Below, piece after piece: positions 25,305 through 32,809 of a DNA stretch of 64,000 bases. The DNA lies in the NCBI GenBank assembly GCA_036387415.1, contig DASVTU010000034.1, positions 39,626 to 103,625 on the forward strand, in the 5' to 3' direction. This DNA comes from DASVTU01 sp036387415. Its GTDB lineage: Bacteria; Acidobacteriota; Blastocatellia; Pyrinomonadales; Pyrinomonadaceae. The first letter of the stretch is position 1, and each line of letters begins with the position of its first letter. The notes beneath the pieces are model-generated. The model made no database searches and was not told where the DNA came from. It worked only from the letters and a program-made list of their open reading frames with translations. Position numbers and translations under genes: made by a program.

Positions 25305-26321
25305 ATGGAACGTTACAGCAGGCAGATTTTGTTTGAGGGGATTGGCGAGGCGGGGCAGGCGAAGCTCATGGCGTCGCGTGCGCTGGTGGTGGGATGCGGG
25401 GCGCTCGGTTCAGCTCAGGCGGAGGCATTGGCGCGTGCGGGCGTGGGTCGTCTGCGGATTGTTGACAGGGATTTTGTAGAGGCGTCAAACCTTCAACGGC
25501 AGACGATGTTTACAGAGCAGGATGCGCGTGAGCGTCTGCCGAAGGCGGTCGCGGCGGCGCGTCGCATCGCGGAGATAAATTCCGACGTTGAAGTTGAAGC
25601 GGAAGTGACGGATGTGACCAACGCGAACGTCGAACGTCTCATCGAGGGTTGCGATGTCGTGCTCGACGGGACGGATAATTTCACCACGCGTTATCTCATC
25701 AACGATGCGTGCGTCAAACACGATACCGCCTGGATTTACGGCGCGGCGGTCGGATCCTACGGCGTGACGTTGACGGTGAGGCCGCGCCTGTCGCCTTGCC
25801 TGCGCTGCCTCTTTCCCGAAACTCCGGCGGCGGCGAGTGCGCCGACGTGCGACACGGCAGGCGTCATCATGCCGATTATCTCCATCGTCGCCGCCGTGCA
25901 GGTCGCAGAGGCTTTGAAGTTACTGACGGGACAGACGGAGCGTCTGCACAATTCACTGATGCAGTTCGACGTGTGGCAGAACGAATGGCGGCGACTCTCT
26001 GCGGGTCAACGCGCGCCCGATTGCGCGACGTGCGCGCAGGGTCGCTACGAGACGCTTGAGGCGGAGGCGGGCGATTTTCTCACAGTGCTCTGCGGGCGCG
26101 ATGCCGTGCAGGTATCGCCGCCGCGCGCGTCGCGTGTGGATTTGGCGGCGTTGGCCGAGCGGCTGCGGTCGGCGGGCGAGGTGAAGGTTAATGCTTATCT
26201 CCTGCGTTTGCGCGTGGACGCCTACGAGTTGACGGTCTTCGCGGACGCCCGCGCCATCGTTCGCGGCACGGACGATACGACCACGGCGCGTTCGCTCTAC
26301 GCGCGTTACGTCGGCATTTGA
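25305..26321 (+). CDS. ThiF/MoeB/HesA-family adenylyltransferase
   Basis: A 338-residue E1-like enzyme that would adenylate the C-terminal Gly of a ThiS/MoaD-type sulfur carrier. It begins ERYSRQILFEGIGEAGQAKL, has the nucleotide loop VVGCGALGS, DRDFVEASNLQRQ, DGTDNFTTRYLIND, a zinc pair CLRC ... CATC, and the family Cys182 in APTCDTAGV. The C-terminal ~90 residues are not rhodanese-like and contain a small carrier-like segment (GDFLTVLCGRDAVQVSPPRAS, then VNAYLLRLRVDAYELTVFADARAIVRG) typical of many MoeB/ThiF proteins. The partner carrier is not in the window. Confidence 0.9.
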   Translation: MERYSRQILFEGIGEAGQAKLMASRALVVGCGALGSAQAEALARAGVGRLRIVDRDFVEASNLQRQTMFTEQDARERLPKAVAAARRIAEINSDVEVEAEVTDVTNANVERLIEGCDVVLDGTDNFTTRYLINDACVKHDTAWIYGAAVGSYGVTLTVRPRLSPCLRCLFPETPAAASAPTCDTAGVIMPIISIVAAVQVAEALKLLTGQTERLHNSLMQFDVWQNEWRRLSAGQRAPDCATCAQGRYETLEAEAGDFLTVLCGRDAVQVSPPRASRVDLAALAERLRSAGEVKVNAYLLRLRVDAYELTVFADARAIVRGTDDTTTARSLYARYVGI

Positions 26322-26582
26322 CGAGATAGATGCGAGGTTCGTGGCGGTTGTTAGGAATCGTTATTGTCGATGCGGGGAAAACGGTTGGACGTTTCAAAGA
26401 AGACGACGCGTTGCCGTCGAGTGTTGCTTGGTGCTGCTGTCGGGTAACGCTTCAACTCGCTTTCGGTTATGATTATCTTGGACGGTCGTTTGGAGAAACG
26501 TCCGTTTCGATAAGCTGATATGACAAGCTGAATTTCGCAGCGACAAATTGAATTCCGAAATGGCCTTCTGAAATTTTCATTG

Positions 26583-28850
26583 ATGATTAACAAAACAATC
26601 TTGCTCCACACTTCTTCTCGCTTCGCTCTGTTCGTCTCGTTGGTCTTCGTCCTCATCACCGCCGCCGCGCCGTCTGCGAGAGCGGGTGGCCCGATGGTTT
26701 GGGAGACGAGTTCGCGCGCAGACCTTTTGAACGGCGAAGCGCGCGGCGTCTCTGTGACGGACACGGGCGCGCTCATGCTCGCGCCGCGTTTCTCGCAGCT
26801 TTACGACACGCAGCAGGCTTACGTCTGGTCGAGCGCGGCGGACGAGCGTGGCACGGTCTATCTCGGCACGGGACATGACGGGCGCATATATCGCGTCGGT
26901 GCGGACGGGCGCGGTGCGCTTCTCTACGACGCGCCGGAACTCGACGTGACGGCGCTGGTGGTCGGGCGCGACGGCGCGCTCTACGCGGGCACGTCGCCGG
27001 ACGGCAAAGTCTATCGCATCGGTGCCGACGGTCGTGCGGAAACCTACTTCGACCCGCCGGACAAGTATATCTGGTCGCTCGCCGTTTTGACGGACGGTGC
27101 GCTCGTCGTCGGCACGGGCGACAGCGGCAAACTCTATCGCGTCAGCAGCGCGGCGGCGAAGCCGGAAACCTCTCTGCTCGTTGATATTAACGAGACGCAT
27201 GTGATTTCGCTCGCCATTGATGCGAAGGGCAATCTCTACGCGGGCACAGACCCCGGCGGCCTCATCCTACGCATCTCGCCGGAAGGCAAGGCTTTCGCGC
27301 TTTTCGACGCGCCCCTACGCGAGATTCACGCGCTCGCTCCGGCGTCAGACGGTTCCATCTACGCGCTCGCGCTCGGCGATGCGGCGACCGGCTCGCGCGT
27401 CTCCGTGACGCCGACGACGCAAACTTCGGGCGGGCAGGGCGGCTCCGTCTCGGTTCAGGTCACTTCGGTAGACGAGAGCGCGGCGCAGGCGGCGGCCTTC
27501 AGCGGCGCGCAGCAGACGCCTAACGTACGTAGTCGCAACGAGTTACAGAACGCTAGGAGCGCCGTGTTTCGTCTCTTGCCGGACGGCGGGACGGACGTGT
27601 TATGGAGTTCGACATCGGTGACGGCGTTTGCCGTCGCGCCCGCGCCGGAGGGCGGCGGCGTCCTTATCGGGACGAGCGACAAGGGGCGCATCTATTCTGT
27701 GACGCAAGACGGACGCGATACGCTCTTAGTCCAGTCGGGCGAAGACCAGATTTCGTCGTTTGTGGTGCGCGGGCGCGAAGTCTTCGCGGCGTCGAGCAAT
27801 CAGGGCAAACTCTTTCGTTTCGCGGGCGAACTCGTCAGCGAAGGGACGTATGAATCGCCCGTGAAGGATGCCAAACTCGTCGCATCGTGGGGTCGCATCT
27901 GGTGGCGCGGCGGCGGTCAGGTCGAGTTGCAGACGCGCACGGGTAACAGCGAACGACCCGACATGACTTGGAGCGAATGGAGCGCGCCCTATCGCGACGC
28001 TGCGGGAGCCGCCGTGACGAGTCCGCGCGCAAGGTTTATCCAGTGGCGTGCGGTGTTGCGTGCACCTTCGGGCGTCGTTCTGGGAAGCAATCAGACGGCG
28101 CGGATTGAAGACGTGAGCATCGCTTATTTGCCGCGCAACGTCGCGCCGGAAGTTCTTTCGATACAGATACTTCCGGTCGGCGTCGCGTTGCAGCAGGCGG
28201 TTCTGGTGCCCGTTGACCCGAACGTCGAAGCGGCGGGCATCGACCCGGCGCTCATCGGCGCACCCACCGCGCAGATTCCGCCACGACGCGCCTTCCAACG
28301 CGGCGCAGTCTCCTTCCAGTGGCAGGCCGAAGACCGCAACGGCGACGAACTCGAATACGCCGTTTATTATCGAGCCGTGGGTGAGCAGGTCTTTCATCTT
28401 TTGCAGGAGAAACAGCGCGAAAACTTCTATTCTGTTGATGGCGCAGCACTTGGCGACGGTCGTTATATCTTCCGTGTGGTCGCTTCGGATGCGCCCGCCA
28501 ACGCGCTCGAACAGGCGCTCAAGGGCGAACGCATCAGCGAAGCCGTGGACATCGACAACACTCTGCCCGTCGTGCGCGTGGCGGGCGAACCAGAGGTCGC
28601 GGGCGGGCGCGTGCGCGTGCGTTTCACGGTCGAGGACGCGAGCGGGCGCATCCGTCGCGCCGACGTAAGCATGGACGGCGCGGAGTGGCAGGCCGTCTTT
28701 CCAGAAGACGGCATCGCCGACAGCACACGCGAAGCCTACGCCCTCAACCTCCCGCTCGCGGGCACGGGCGAACACACCGTCACCCTCCGCGCCTTCGACG
28801 CCAGCAGCAACGTCAACAGCATGCGCGTCGTCGTGCGAAACGGGCGTTAG
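26583..28850 (+). CDS. Secreted beta-propeller protein with C-terminal Ig-like domains
   Basis: A 755-residue exported protein: the signal peptide ends at PSARA. The first ~400 residues contain at least six propeller-type repeats with the motif xGTxxxGxxYRx (YLGTGHDGRIYRV, YAGTSPDGKVYRI, VVGTGDSGKLYRV, YAGTDPGGLILRI, LIGTSDKGRIYSV, FAASSNQGKLFRF). A Ser/Gln-rich insertion lies near residue 290. The C-terminal ~200 residues look like fibronectin/Ig-type domains (FQWQAEDRNGDELEYAVYYR, RYIFRVVASDAP). It probably acts in the periplasm or at the surface in binding; no catalytic motif is seen. A TTG lies just before the ATG. Confidence 0.78.
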   Translation: MINKTILLHTSSRFALFVSLVFVLITAAAPSARAGGPMVWETSSRADLLNGEARGVSVTDTGALMLAPRFSQLYDTQQAYVWSSAADERGTVYLGTGHDGRIYRVGADGRGALLYDAPELDVTALVVGRDGALYAGTSPDGKVYRIGADGRAETYFDPPDKYIWSLAVLTDGALVVGTGDSGKLYRVSSAAAKPETSLLVDINETHVISLAIDAKGNLYAGTDPGGLILRISPEGKAFALFDAPLREIHALAPASDGSIYALALGDAATGSRVSVTPTTQTSGGQGGSVSVQVTSVDESAAQAAAFSGAQQTPNVRSRNELQNARSAVFRLLPDGGTDVLWSSTSVTAFAVAPAPEGGGVLIGTSDKGRIYSVTQDGRDTLLVQSGEDQISSFVVRGREVFAASSNQGKLFRFAGELVSEGTYESPVKDAKLVASWGRIWWRGGGQVELQTRTGNSERPDMTWSEWSAPYRDAAGAAVTSPRARFIQWRAVLRAPSGVVLGSNQTARIEDVSIAYLPRNVAPEVLSIQILPVGVALQQAVLVPVDPNVEAAGIDPALIGAPTAQIPPRRAFQRGAVSFQWQAEDRNGDELEYAVYYRAVGEQVFHLLQEKQRENFYSVDGAALGDGRYIFRVVASDAPANALEQALKGERISEAVDIDNTLPVVRVAGEPEVAGGRVRVRFTVEDASGRIRRADVSMDGAEWQAVFPEDGIADSTREAYALNLPLAGTGEHTVTLRAFDASSNVNSMRVVVRNGR

Positions 28851-29035
28851 ACGACGAACCGACGACGAACAATGGACGATTGACCATCAAAGCATTCTCT
28901 TTAGAACGTCCTCAGAGACGTGCTTTCGACCATCGCAGACGCTCCTTGAACGCTTGTTTGCAGCCGTATATTAGTTGTTTCAGTTCAACTATTTACAGGC
29001 AAACCGATAATGGTCTATGGTCTATGGTCTGTCGT
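28851..29035. repeat. Degenerate word palindrome (GACGACGAAC / GACCATAGACCAT words)
   Basis: The left flank repeats GACGACGAAC and GACGATTGACCATC. The right flank ends with TGGTCTATGGTCTATGGTCT and GTCGTCC, whose reverse complement is GGACGACAGACCATAGACC followed by ATAGACC. The arms are distant and poorly matched, so this is the weakest member of the class. Confidence 0.45.
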
Positions 29036-29142
29036 CCAAGAACTTACACGATACCGTGCAGATTAGCTCGAAACCGTGCGGTGTCAATCGGTTGAGTGGT
29101 AAATTGTGGCAGTAAAAGCGGTAGTTGTTGCGCGGCGAGTGT

Positions 29143-29159
29143 TTGGCACTCGTTTTGCA
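29143..29159 (+). promoter_or_regulatory. Sigma-54 promoter for the 74-residue secreted protein
   Basis: TTGGCACTCGTTTTGCA matches the -24/-12 consensus almost perfectly (TGGCAC-N5-TTGCA; GG and GC ten bases apart). It lies about 90 bases before the start codon, in a gap with no other gene. Confidence 0.65.
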
Positions 29160-29246
29160 ACTTGAGATGGCGAGACAGCGCGTCTCTCCTCTCCCTCCCA
29201 TGCGCGCCCTGAAAAGAACGACATGAGGAGGCCGGAAGTAAGCACT

Positions 29247-29471
29247 ATGAAAGAACTTAGGAACATTTTAACCACGGCGGTCATGCTCGGCGTCCTGTCG
29301 GCCAGCGCACTCGCGCTCCAACCGCAGAAGCAGCGCGACGAGCAGAAGCCTCCGCCACCTCCGAAGCAGGAAAAGGTGGTCGAGAAGACCGACAAACAGC
29401 GTGAACAACCGCCACGCTCCAACGACGGCGGCAACAGGGGAGGCCGGGACGACCGCAAGGGAAAGCCCTGA
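29247..29471 (+). CDS. Small secreted Pro/Lys-rich protein
   Basis: A 74-residue protein. The first ~24 residues are a signal peptide (KELRNILTTAVMLGVLSASA|LA). The mature part is polar: QPQKQRDEQKPPPPPKQ, EKTDKQREQPP, then NRGGRDDRKGKP. GGAAG lies nine bases before the chosen ATG; an in-frame ATG eight codons earlier lacks a ribosome site. It is preceded by a strong sigma-54 promoter and followed by a hairpin terminator. Function is unknown and it is probably unstructured. Confidence 0.65.
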   Translation: MKELRNILTTAVMLGVLSASALALQPQKQRDEQKPPPPPKQEKVVEKTDKQREQPPRSNDGGNRGGRDDRKGKP

Positions 29472-29587
29472 CGCTGCTTCAAAAGGCCTTCCGACGTTCG
29501 CTTCGGGCGAAGCTCAGCGAACAGACGGAACACGGATTCATGAAGCAGCCGCAGCAACACTCTCCCAACAAACACTAAAGGGTCTGC

Positions 29588-29647
29588 AAAACCGTAGCCG
29601 TGCCGATGAAAGAAAGCGAAGTCAATCATCGCCCCGGCTACGGTTTT
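29588..29647 (+). terminator. Hairpin terminator
   Basis: The arms AAAACCGTAGCCG and CGGCTACGGTTTT are exact, with further pairing inward (CCGATGA with TCATCG). TTTTCATTTT follows. It lies about 115 bases after the stop of the small secreted protein gene; the bases between show nothing recognisable. Confidence 0.7.
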
Positions 29648-29684
29648 CATTTTCCGGCGACACGATTCCAGTAGACAAGAATTA

Positions 29685-29853
29685 GCCACGGAGGAACAAA
29701 GACACAGAGACGTATAAAAGGCAAAATGGTGAAAAGTGAAGCGGTGGAAAGAAAACAACACACCACCACAGGCGTCGATTCTTTCCCCTCGCACCAGTTC
29801 CCTTAACCTTTCTTCCCCTTTTATTTTCCTCTATGTCTCTGTGCGTCTGTGGC
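29685..29853. repeat. Word palindrome with CACAGAG words
   Basis: Left arm: GCCACGGAGGAACAAAGACA, CAGAGACGTATAAAAGG and GGTGAAAAGTGAAG. Right arm in reverse complement: GCCACAGACGCACAGAGACA, then TAGAGGAAAATAAAAGGGG. The purine arm is first. The CACAGAG words also occur in the palindrome at 1491. Confidence 0.75.
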
Positions 29854-29903
29854 AGATTTTGAAGCGGGCAATGAGTGCAGCGTCGCCAAATTCATCCAAA
29901 ATT

Positions 29904-30551
29904 ATGAACAGCAAATTTACAAAAACAATCAGAATGGCTTTGGTCGCGCTCGTCTTTTGCGGCGGCCTGTTTCTAGAAGGAAATTCAACGGAAATTTCGG
30001 CGCAGCGTCGTCGTGGCGGTGGCGGCGTCGTCGGACGCGGCGATTCGCGGCTCGTCGGACAGGCTCAGTCCATCACCGGAGACACATTCAGGGTCATCTC
30101 GGAGACGCCGCGCGGCGTGCGCGTCTACGCGCGCAGCGCACCACACACAGAAACTCTCCGCGCCATTGACAGCGGCCTCGCGGAGCTATTCGCCATCGCG
30201 CGTCGCAACGGCTACCGCGCGCGTCTGAACCACGCGGACTACACAGTCTTCGTCGCACGCCCTGACCGCACACGCGACCGCGCGGGCGCATATTCGCCTG
30301 ACATCGCCATCGGCGCAGCGCAGTATGCCGGAAGCGTCTACGATCAAGGTGGCTACGTCTTCGCCGCCGGAATGGTGCTCTCGTTCCAACCCTGCGCCTT
30401 CGTCATCGCCGAACATGAGCGCAACTGGCAACGCGTCCGTGATGTCGCGCGCTACGAAGGCGAACACATCGTGCTCTATCACAACGACCCGCGTCGTTAT
30501 CAAGAGACGCTCGACCACAGTCGTGGCGGCAGCCATCCGATTTTGCGTTAA
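29904..30551 (+). CDS. Secreted protein of unknown function
   Basis: A 215-residue protein with signal peptide (TIRMALVALVFCGGLFLEGNSTEISAQ). A Gly/Arg-rich segment follows, then a globular part with ALRAIDSGLAELF-like helices, YTVFVARPDRTRDRAG, GGYVFAAGMVLSFQPCAFVIAEHERNW and YEGEHIVLYHNDPRRY near the end. The His-rich C-terminal pattern hints at metal binding but no protease signature is complete. An ATG 11 codons upstream (ASPNSSKI) is equally possible, since neither has a clear ribosome site. A strong terminator follows 50 bases after the stop. Confidence 0.65.
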   Translation: MNSKFTKTIRMALVALVFCGGLFLEGNSTEISAQRRRGGGGVVGRGDSRLVGQAQSITGDTFRVISETPRGVRVYARSAPHTETLRAIDSGLAELFAIARRNGYRARLNHADYTVFVARPDRTRDRAGAYSPDIAIGAAQYAGSVYDQGGYVFAAGMVLSFQPCAFVIAEHERNWQRVRDVARYEGEHIVLYHNDPRRYQETLDHSRGGSHPILR

Positions 30552-30598
30552 GCGGCACGCCTCGCTGCCTCGTTCAATCATGACAACAACACACGCAA

Positions 30599-30645
30599 GA
30601 CCGCCGGAAGCATACTTATCGAGATGCTTCCGGCGGTCAGTTTTT
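30599..30645 (+). terminator. Rho-independent terminator
   Basis: The exact 15-base arms GACCGCCGGAAGCAT and ATGCTTCCGGCGGTC enclose a 10-base loop and are followed by AGTTTTT. It ends the upstream secreted-protein gene. Confidence 0.9.
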
Positions 30646-30710
30646 GAGTGGGACAAGAGACGTTTGGCGTTGCGTCGGTTCAACGCGTCAAGCAGATGCA
30701 CGGCATCGTG

Positions 30711-31133
30711 TTAGCAGATGCCGCGTGTTTGCGCGCCGCCGTCGCAGAGCGCGGGTTTCACGATAATCCACGTCACTACGGCTGCCGCCGCCGACGCACC
30801 GAGAACCACCCACGTCCGCGTCCGCAGACCGCCGCCCTGTTTCTTGACCTGTTGCACGTCGGTGTAGGCCACGTGCTGCGACGCGCCCGTCTTGCGGTCT
30901 GTGACCGTGAAGGCTTCATCGCCGACGTTGCTGATGTAGCCCTTCAATTTCGTGTTGTCGCGCATCTTCACTTCCACACGCGCGCGCTCGCCCGTGCCCA
31001 TTTTGGCGACCTCGATGCGCGCCTTCTCTGCAAGCTGAGACGCTTCCACAGTCTTCGCCTCGACCGATTTGAAGCCCAAGGCCACCGATAAAAGCGTCGC
31101 CGAAAGTATTATCGCAAATGTTTTTCTCAGCAA
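30711..31133 (-). CDS. Small exported membrane protein with SH3-like domain
   Basis: A 140-residue protein with signal peptide (ending SVEAKT) and one C-terminal membrane helix (WVVLGASAAAAVVTWIIV). Between them sits a beta-rich segment ARVEVKMRDNTKLKGYISNV followed by GDEAFTVTDRKTGASQHVAY, which has the look of a small barrel (LSm/SH3-like) domain. I recall similar proteins in many acidobacterial genomes but know no function. The C-terminus carries two Cys (ALCDGG, GIC). A sigma-54 promoter lies ~55 bases upstream. Confidence 0.7.
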   Translation of the reverse strand: MLRKTFAIILSATLLSVALGFKSVEAKTVEASQLAEKARIEVAKMGTGERARVEVKMRDNTKLKGYISNVGDEAFTVTDRKTGASQHVAYTDVQQVKKQGGGLRTRTWVVLGASAAAAVVTWIIVKPALCDGGAQTRGIC

Positions 31134-31185
31134 AACTAATCCCCTTTAAGACCAAAATTCGACACATCGTGTCGCCCCATGTAAT

Positions 31186-31201
31186 TGCAACCACCATGCC
31201 A
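31186..31201 (-). promoter_or_regulatory. Sigma-54 promoter for the small exported membrane protein
   Basis: The minus strand reads TTGGCATGGTGGTTGCAA, with GG-N10-GC and a perfect TTGCA. The 14-base core is identical to the element at 11241. The -12 element is about 54 bases from the start codon. Confidence 0.65.
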
Positions 31202-31549
31202 ACAAGAAACTCCCGCAAACATTAGATACGCGGTTGTTCCACATGATTCGACGCCTCGCGCTTTCTTTCTTTAGTTGGATTTTTACTGCGCCGCCGTCCC
31301 GTCGATTGAGTCGGACAATGACAGTGGAAGCCTGCGCGACGGAGGGCGTGCACAGTCTTCCCCTCTTTTGGCGGGTGATGAAAAGCGCGCGAGCGGGAAG
31401 CGGCGTCGGTCGTAGAAAAGGGTTGACGCGCGTGGGCTAAACCACTACAAAGGTGCTGTTTGTTTCGGCAACAAACATAAGCTGTCAAACCATTTCACCC
31501 GCATTTCATAAGTTAAAGGAACGATTACGCCCACCCGTAGCCGAGCCTC
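31202..31549 (+). other. Upstream region of the ROK regulator
   Basis: This is a non-coding stretch. It contains the short inverted repeat GTTTGTT-TCGGC-AACAAAC at 31458-31476 and the word GGCAACAAACATAAG, parts of which recur before the receptor gene (40095) and a CRTAC1-like gene (34748). Two short open frames here lack ribosome sites and family resemblance. Confidence 0.45.
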
Positions 31550-32734
31550 ATGCGACGCATCGACCTTAAAAAAGCACAGGCCGCACGCGCCAGCACGATT
31601 CGCGACATCAATCGTCAAATCGTGCTCAACTACGTGCGCGAACGCGAGCCGATTTCGCGCGCACAGATTGCACGCGAGACGGATTTGCAGCGTTCGACCG
31701 TCTCGACCATCGTCGAAGAGTTGAAAGCCGAAGGGTTAATTGAGGAGATTGGCGCAGGCGCATCGACCGGAGGCCGCCGCCCGACGCTCTTGCGTCTGCG
31801 TGCCGACGGAGCTTTTGCCATCGGCGTAGACATCACCCCGTCGTGCACCACGATTGCCATTAGCGACCTCGCCGGGCGTCTCCTCGAACGCGAGGCGTTT
31901 GCACACCGCCCGCGACGCGAAGAGATGGTCGAGCGTGTGATTGCGACCGTGCAGAGATTCGCCGCGAGTTACGACCAGGAAAAGGTGGCGGGCATCGGCG
32001 TCAGCCTGCCGGGTCTGGTTGACCCCGTGACGGGACGTGCCATCTATATTCCGTGGTTCGATTGGCGCGACTGGGCGGTCGTGGAAGAGATTGGAGCGGC
32101 GACGGGTTTCGATGTCATGGTGGACAACGACGCCAACGCCGCCGCGCTCGCCGCGCTCTGGTTCGGGCGACCGGAGTTGACCGAGGCGCGCGACTTTATC
32201 ATGGTGCTGGTGGCGGAAGGCATCGGGACGGGGATAATTTTCGACGGGCAGATTTATCGCGGCGAACGCGGCGCGGCGGGCGAGTTCGGCCACATGATTG
32301 TCGGCGAGCGTGCGCTCATCGAATGTTCCTGCGGCAACTATGAATGCTGGGAGGCGTTCTCGTCGGAGCGCGCCGCCATCGCACACTATTTAAGACTGAC
32401 AGGCACGACCGACGACCCTATCAAGTTCCCTGAACTCATCGACCGCGCGCTCGCGGGTGAACAGCCCGCCGTCGAAGCACTCGCCGCGACAGCACACTAT
32501 CTTGGCATCGGCATCTCCAACCTGATTGTCGGACTCAGCCCTGAAACAGTTGTGGTCGGCGGTCGCATCGCGCGTGCTTGGCCGCTCATCGGCGAAACCA
32601 TCAGTCAGTCCATCCAACGCAGCATCCGTCGCGGCATCTCCTCGGCACGCATCCTCCCCTTGTTCCTCGGCGACCAACCAACCCTCCTCGGCGCTATCAC
32701 CCTCGTCCTCTCTCGAAAATTCGGACAAGCCTGA
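31550..32734 (+). CDS. ROK-family transcriptional regulator (NagC/XylR type)
   Basis: A 394-residue sugar-responsive regulator. Residues ~15-75 form a winged helix (REPISRAQIARETDLQRSTV, then STIVEELKAEGLIEE). The ROK domain follows with FAIGVDITPS, GVSLPGLVD, VDNDANAAALA and the zinc motif: His248 in EFGHMIVG, and Cys259, Cys261 and Cys266 in CSCGNYEC. Such proteins bind an operator and release it on binding a sugar or sugar phosphate. It lies 8 kb from the glucan genes; control of those genes is possible but not shown. Confidence 0.9.
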   Translation: MRRIDLKKAQAARASTIRDINRQIVLNYVREREPISRAQIARETDLQRSTVSTIVEELKAEGLIEEIGAGASTGGRRPTLLRLRADGAFAIGVDITPSCTTIAISDLAGRLLEREAFAHRPRREEMVERVIATVQRFAASYDQEKVAGIGVSLPGLVDPVTGRAIYIPWFDWRDWAVVEEIGAATGFDVMVDNDANAAALAALWFGRPELTEARDFIMVLVAEGIGTGIIFDGQIYRGERGAAGEFGHMIVGERALIECSCGNYECWEAFSSERAAIAHYLRLTGTTDDPIKFPELIDRALAGEQPAVEALAATAHYLGIGISNLIVGLSPETVVVGGRIARAWPLIGETISQSIQRSIRRGISSARILPLFLGDQPTLLGAITLVLSRKFGQA

Positions 32735-32735
32735 C

Positions 32736-32809
32736 GGAATTGCGGAATGCGGATTTCGGATTGCGGATTAAAAGACAAAGGCTTTTCTTAATTCAGCAAT
32801 CCGCAATCT
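32736..32809. repeat. GCGGAATGCGGAT-word palindrome between convergent genes
   Basis: Left arm: GGAATTGCGGAATGCGGAT followed by TTCGGATTGCGGATTAAAAG. Right arm in reverse complement: GATTGCGGATTGCTGAATTAAG. It fills the 73-base gap between two convergent stop codons and may terminate both. Confidence 0.75.

Noticed and set aside
31234..31440. Small plus-strand open frame upstream of the ROK gene
   Set aside because: There is no ribosome site and no family resemblance, and it lies in what looks like a regulatory gap.
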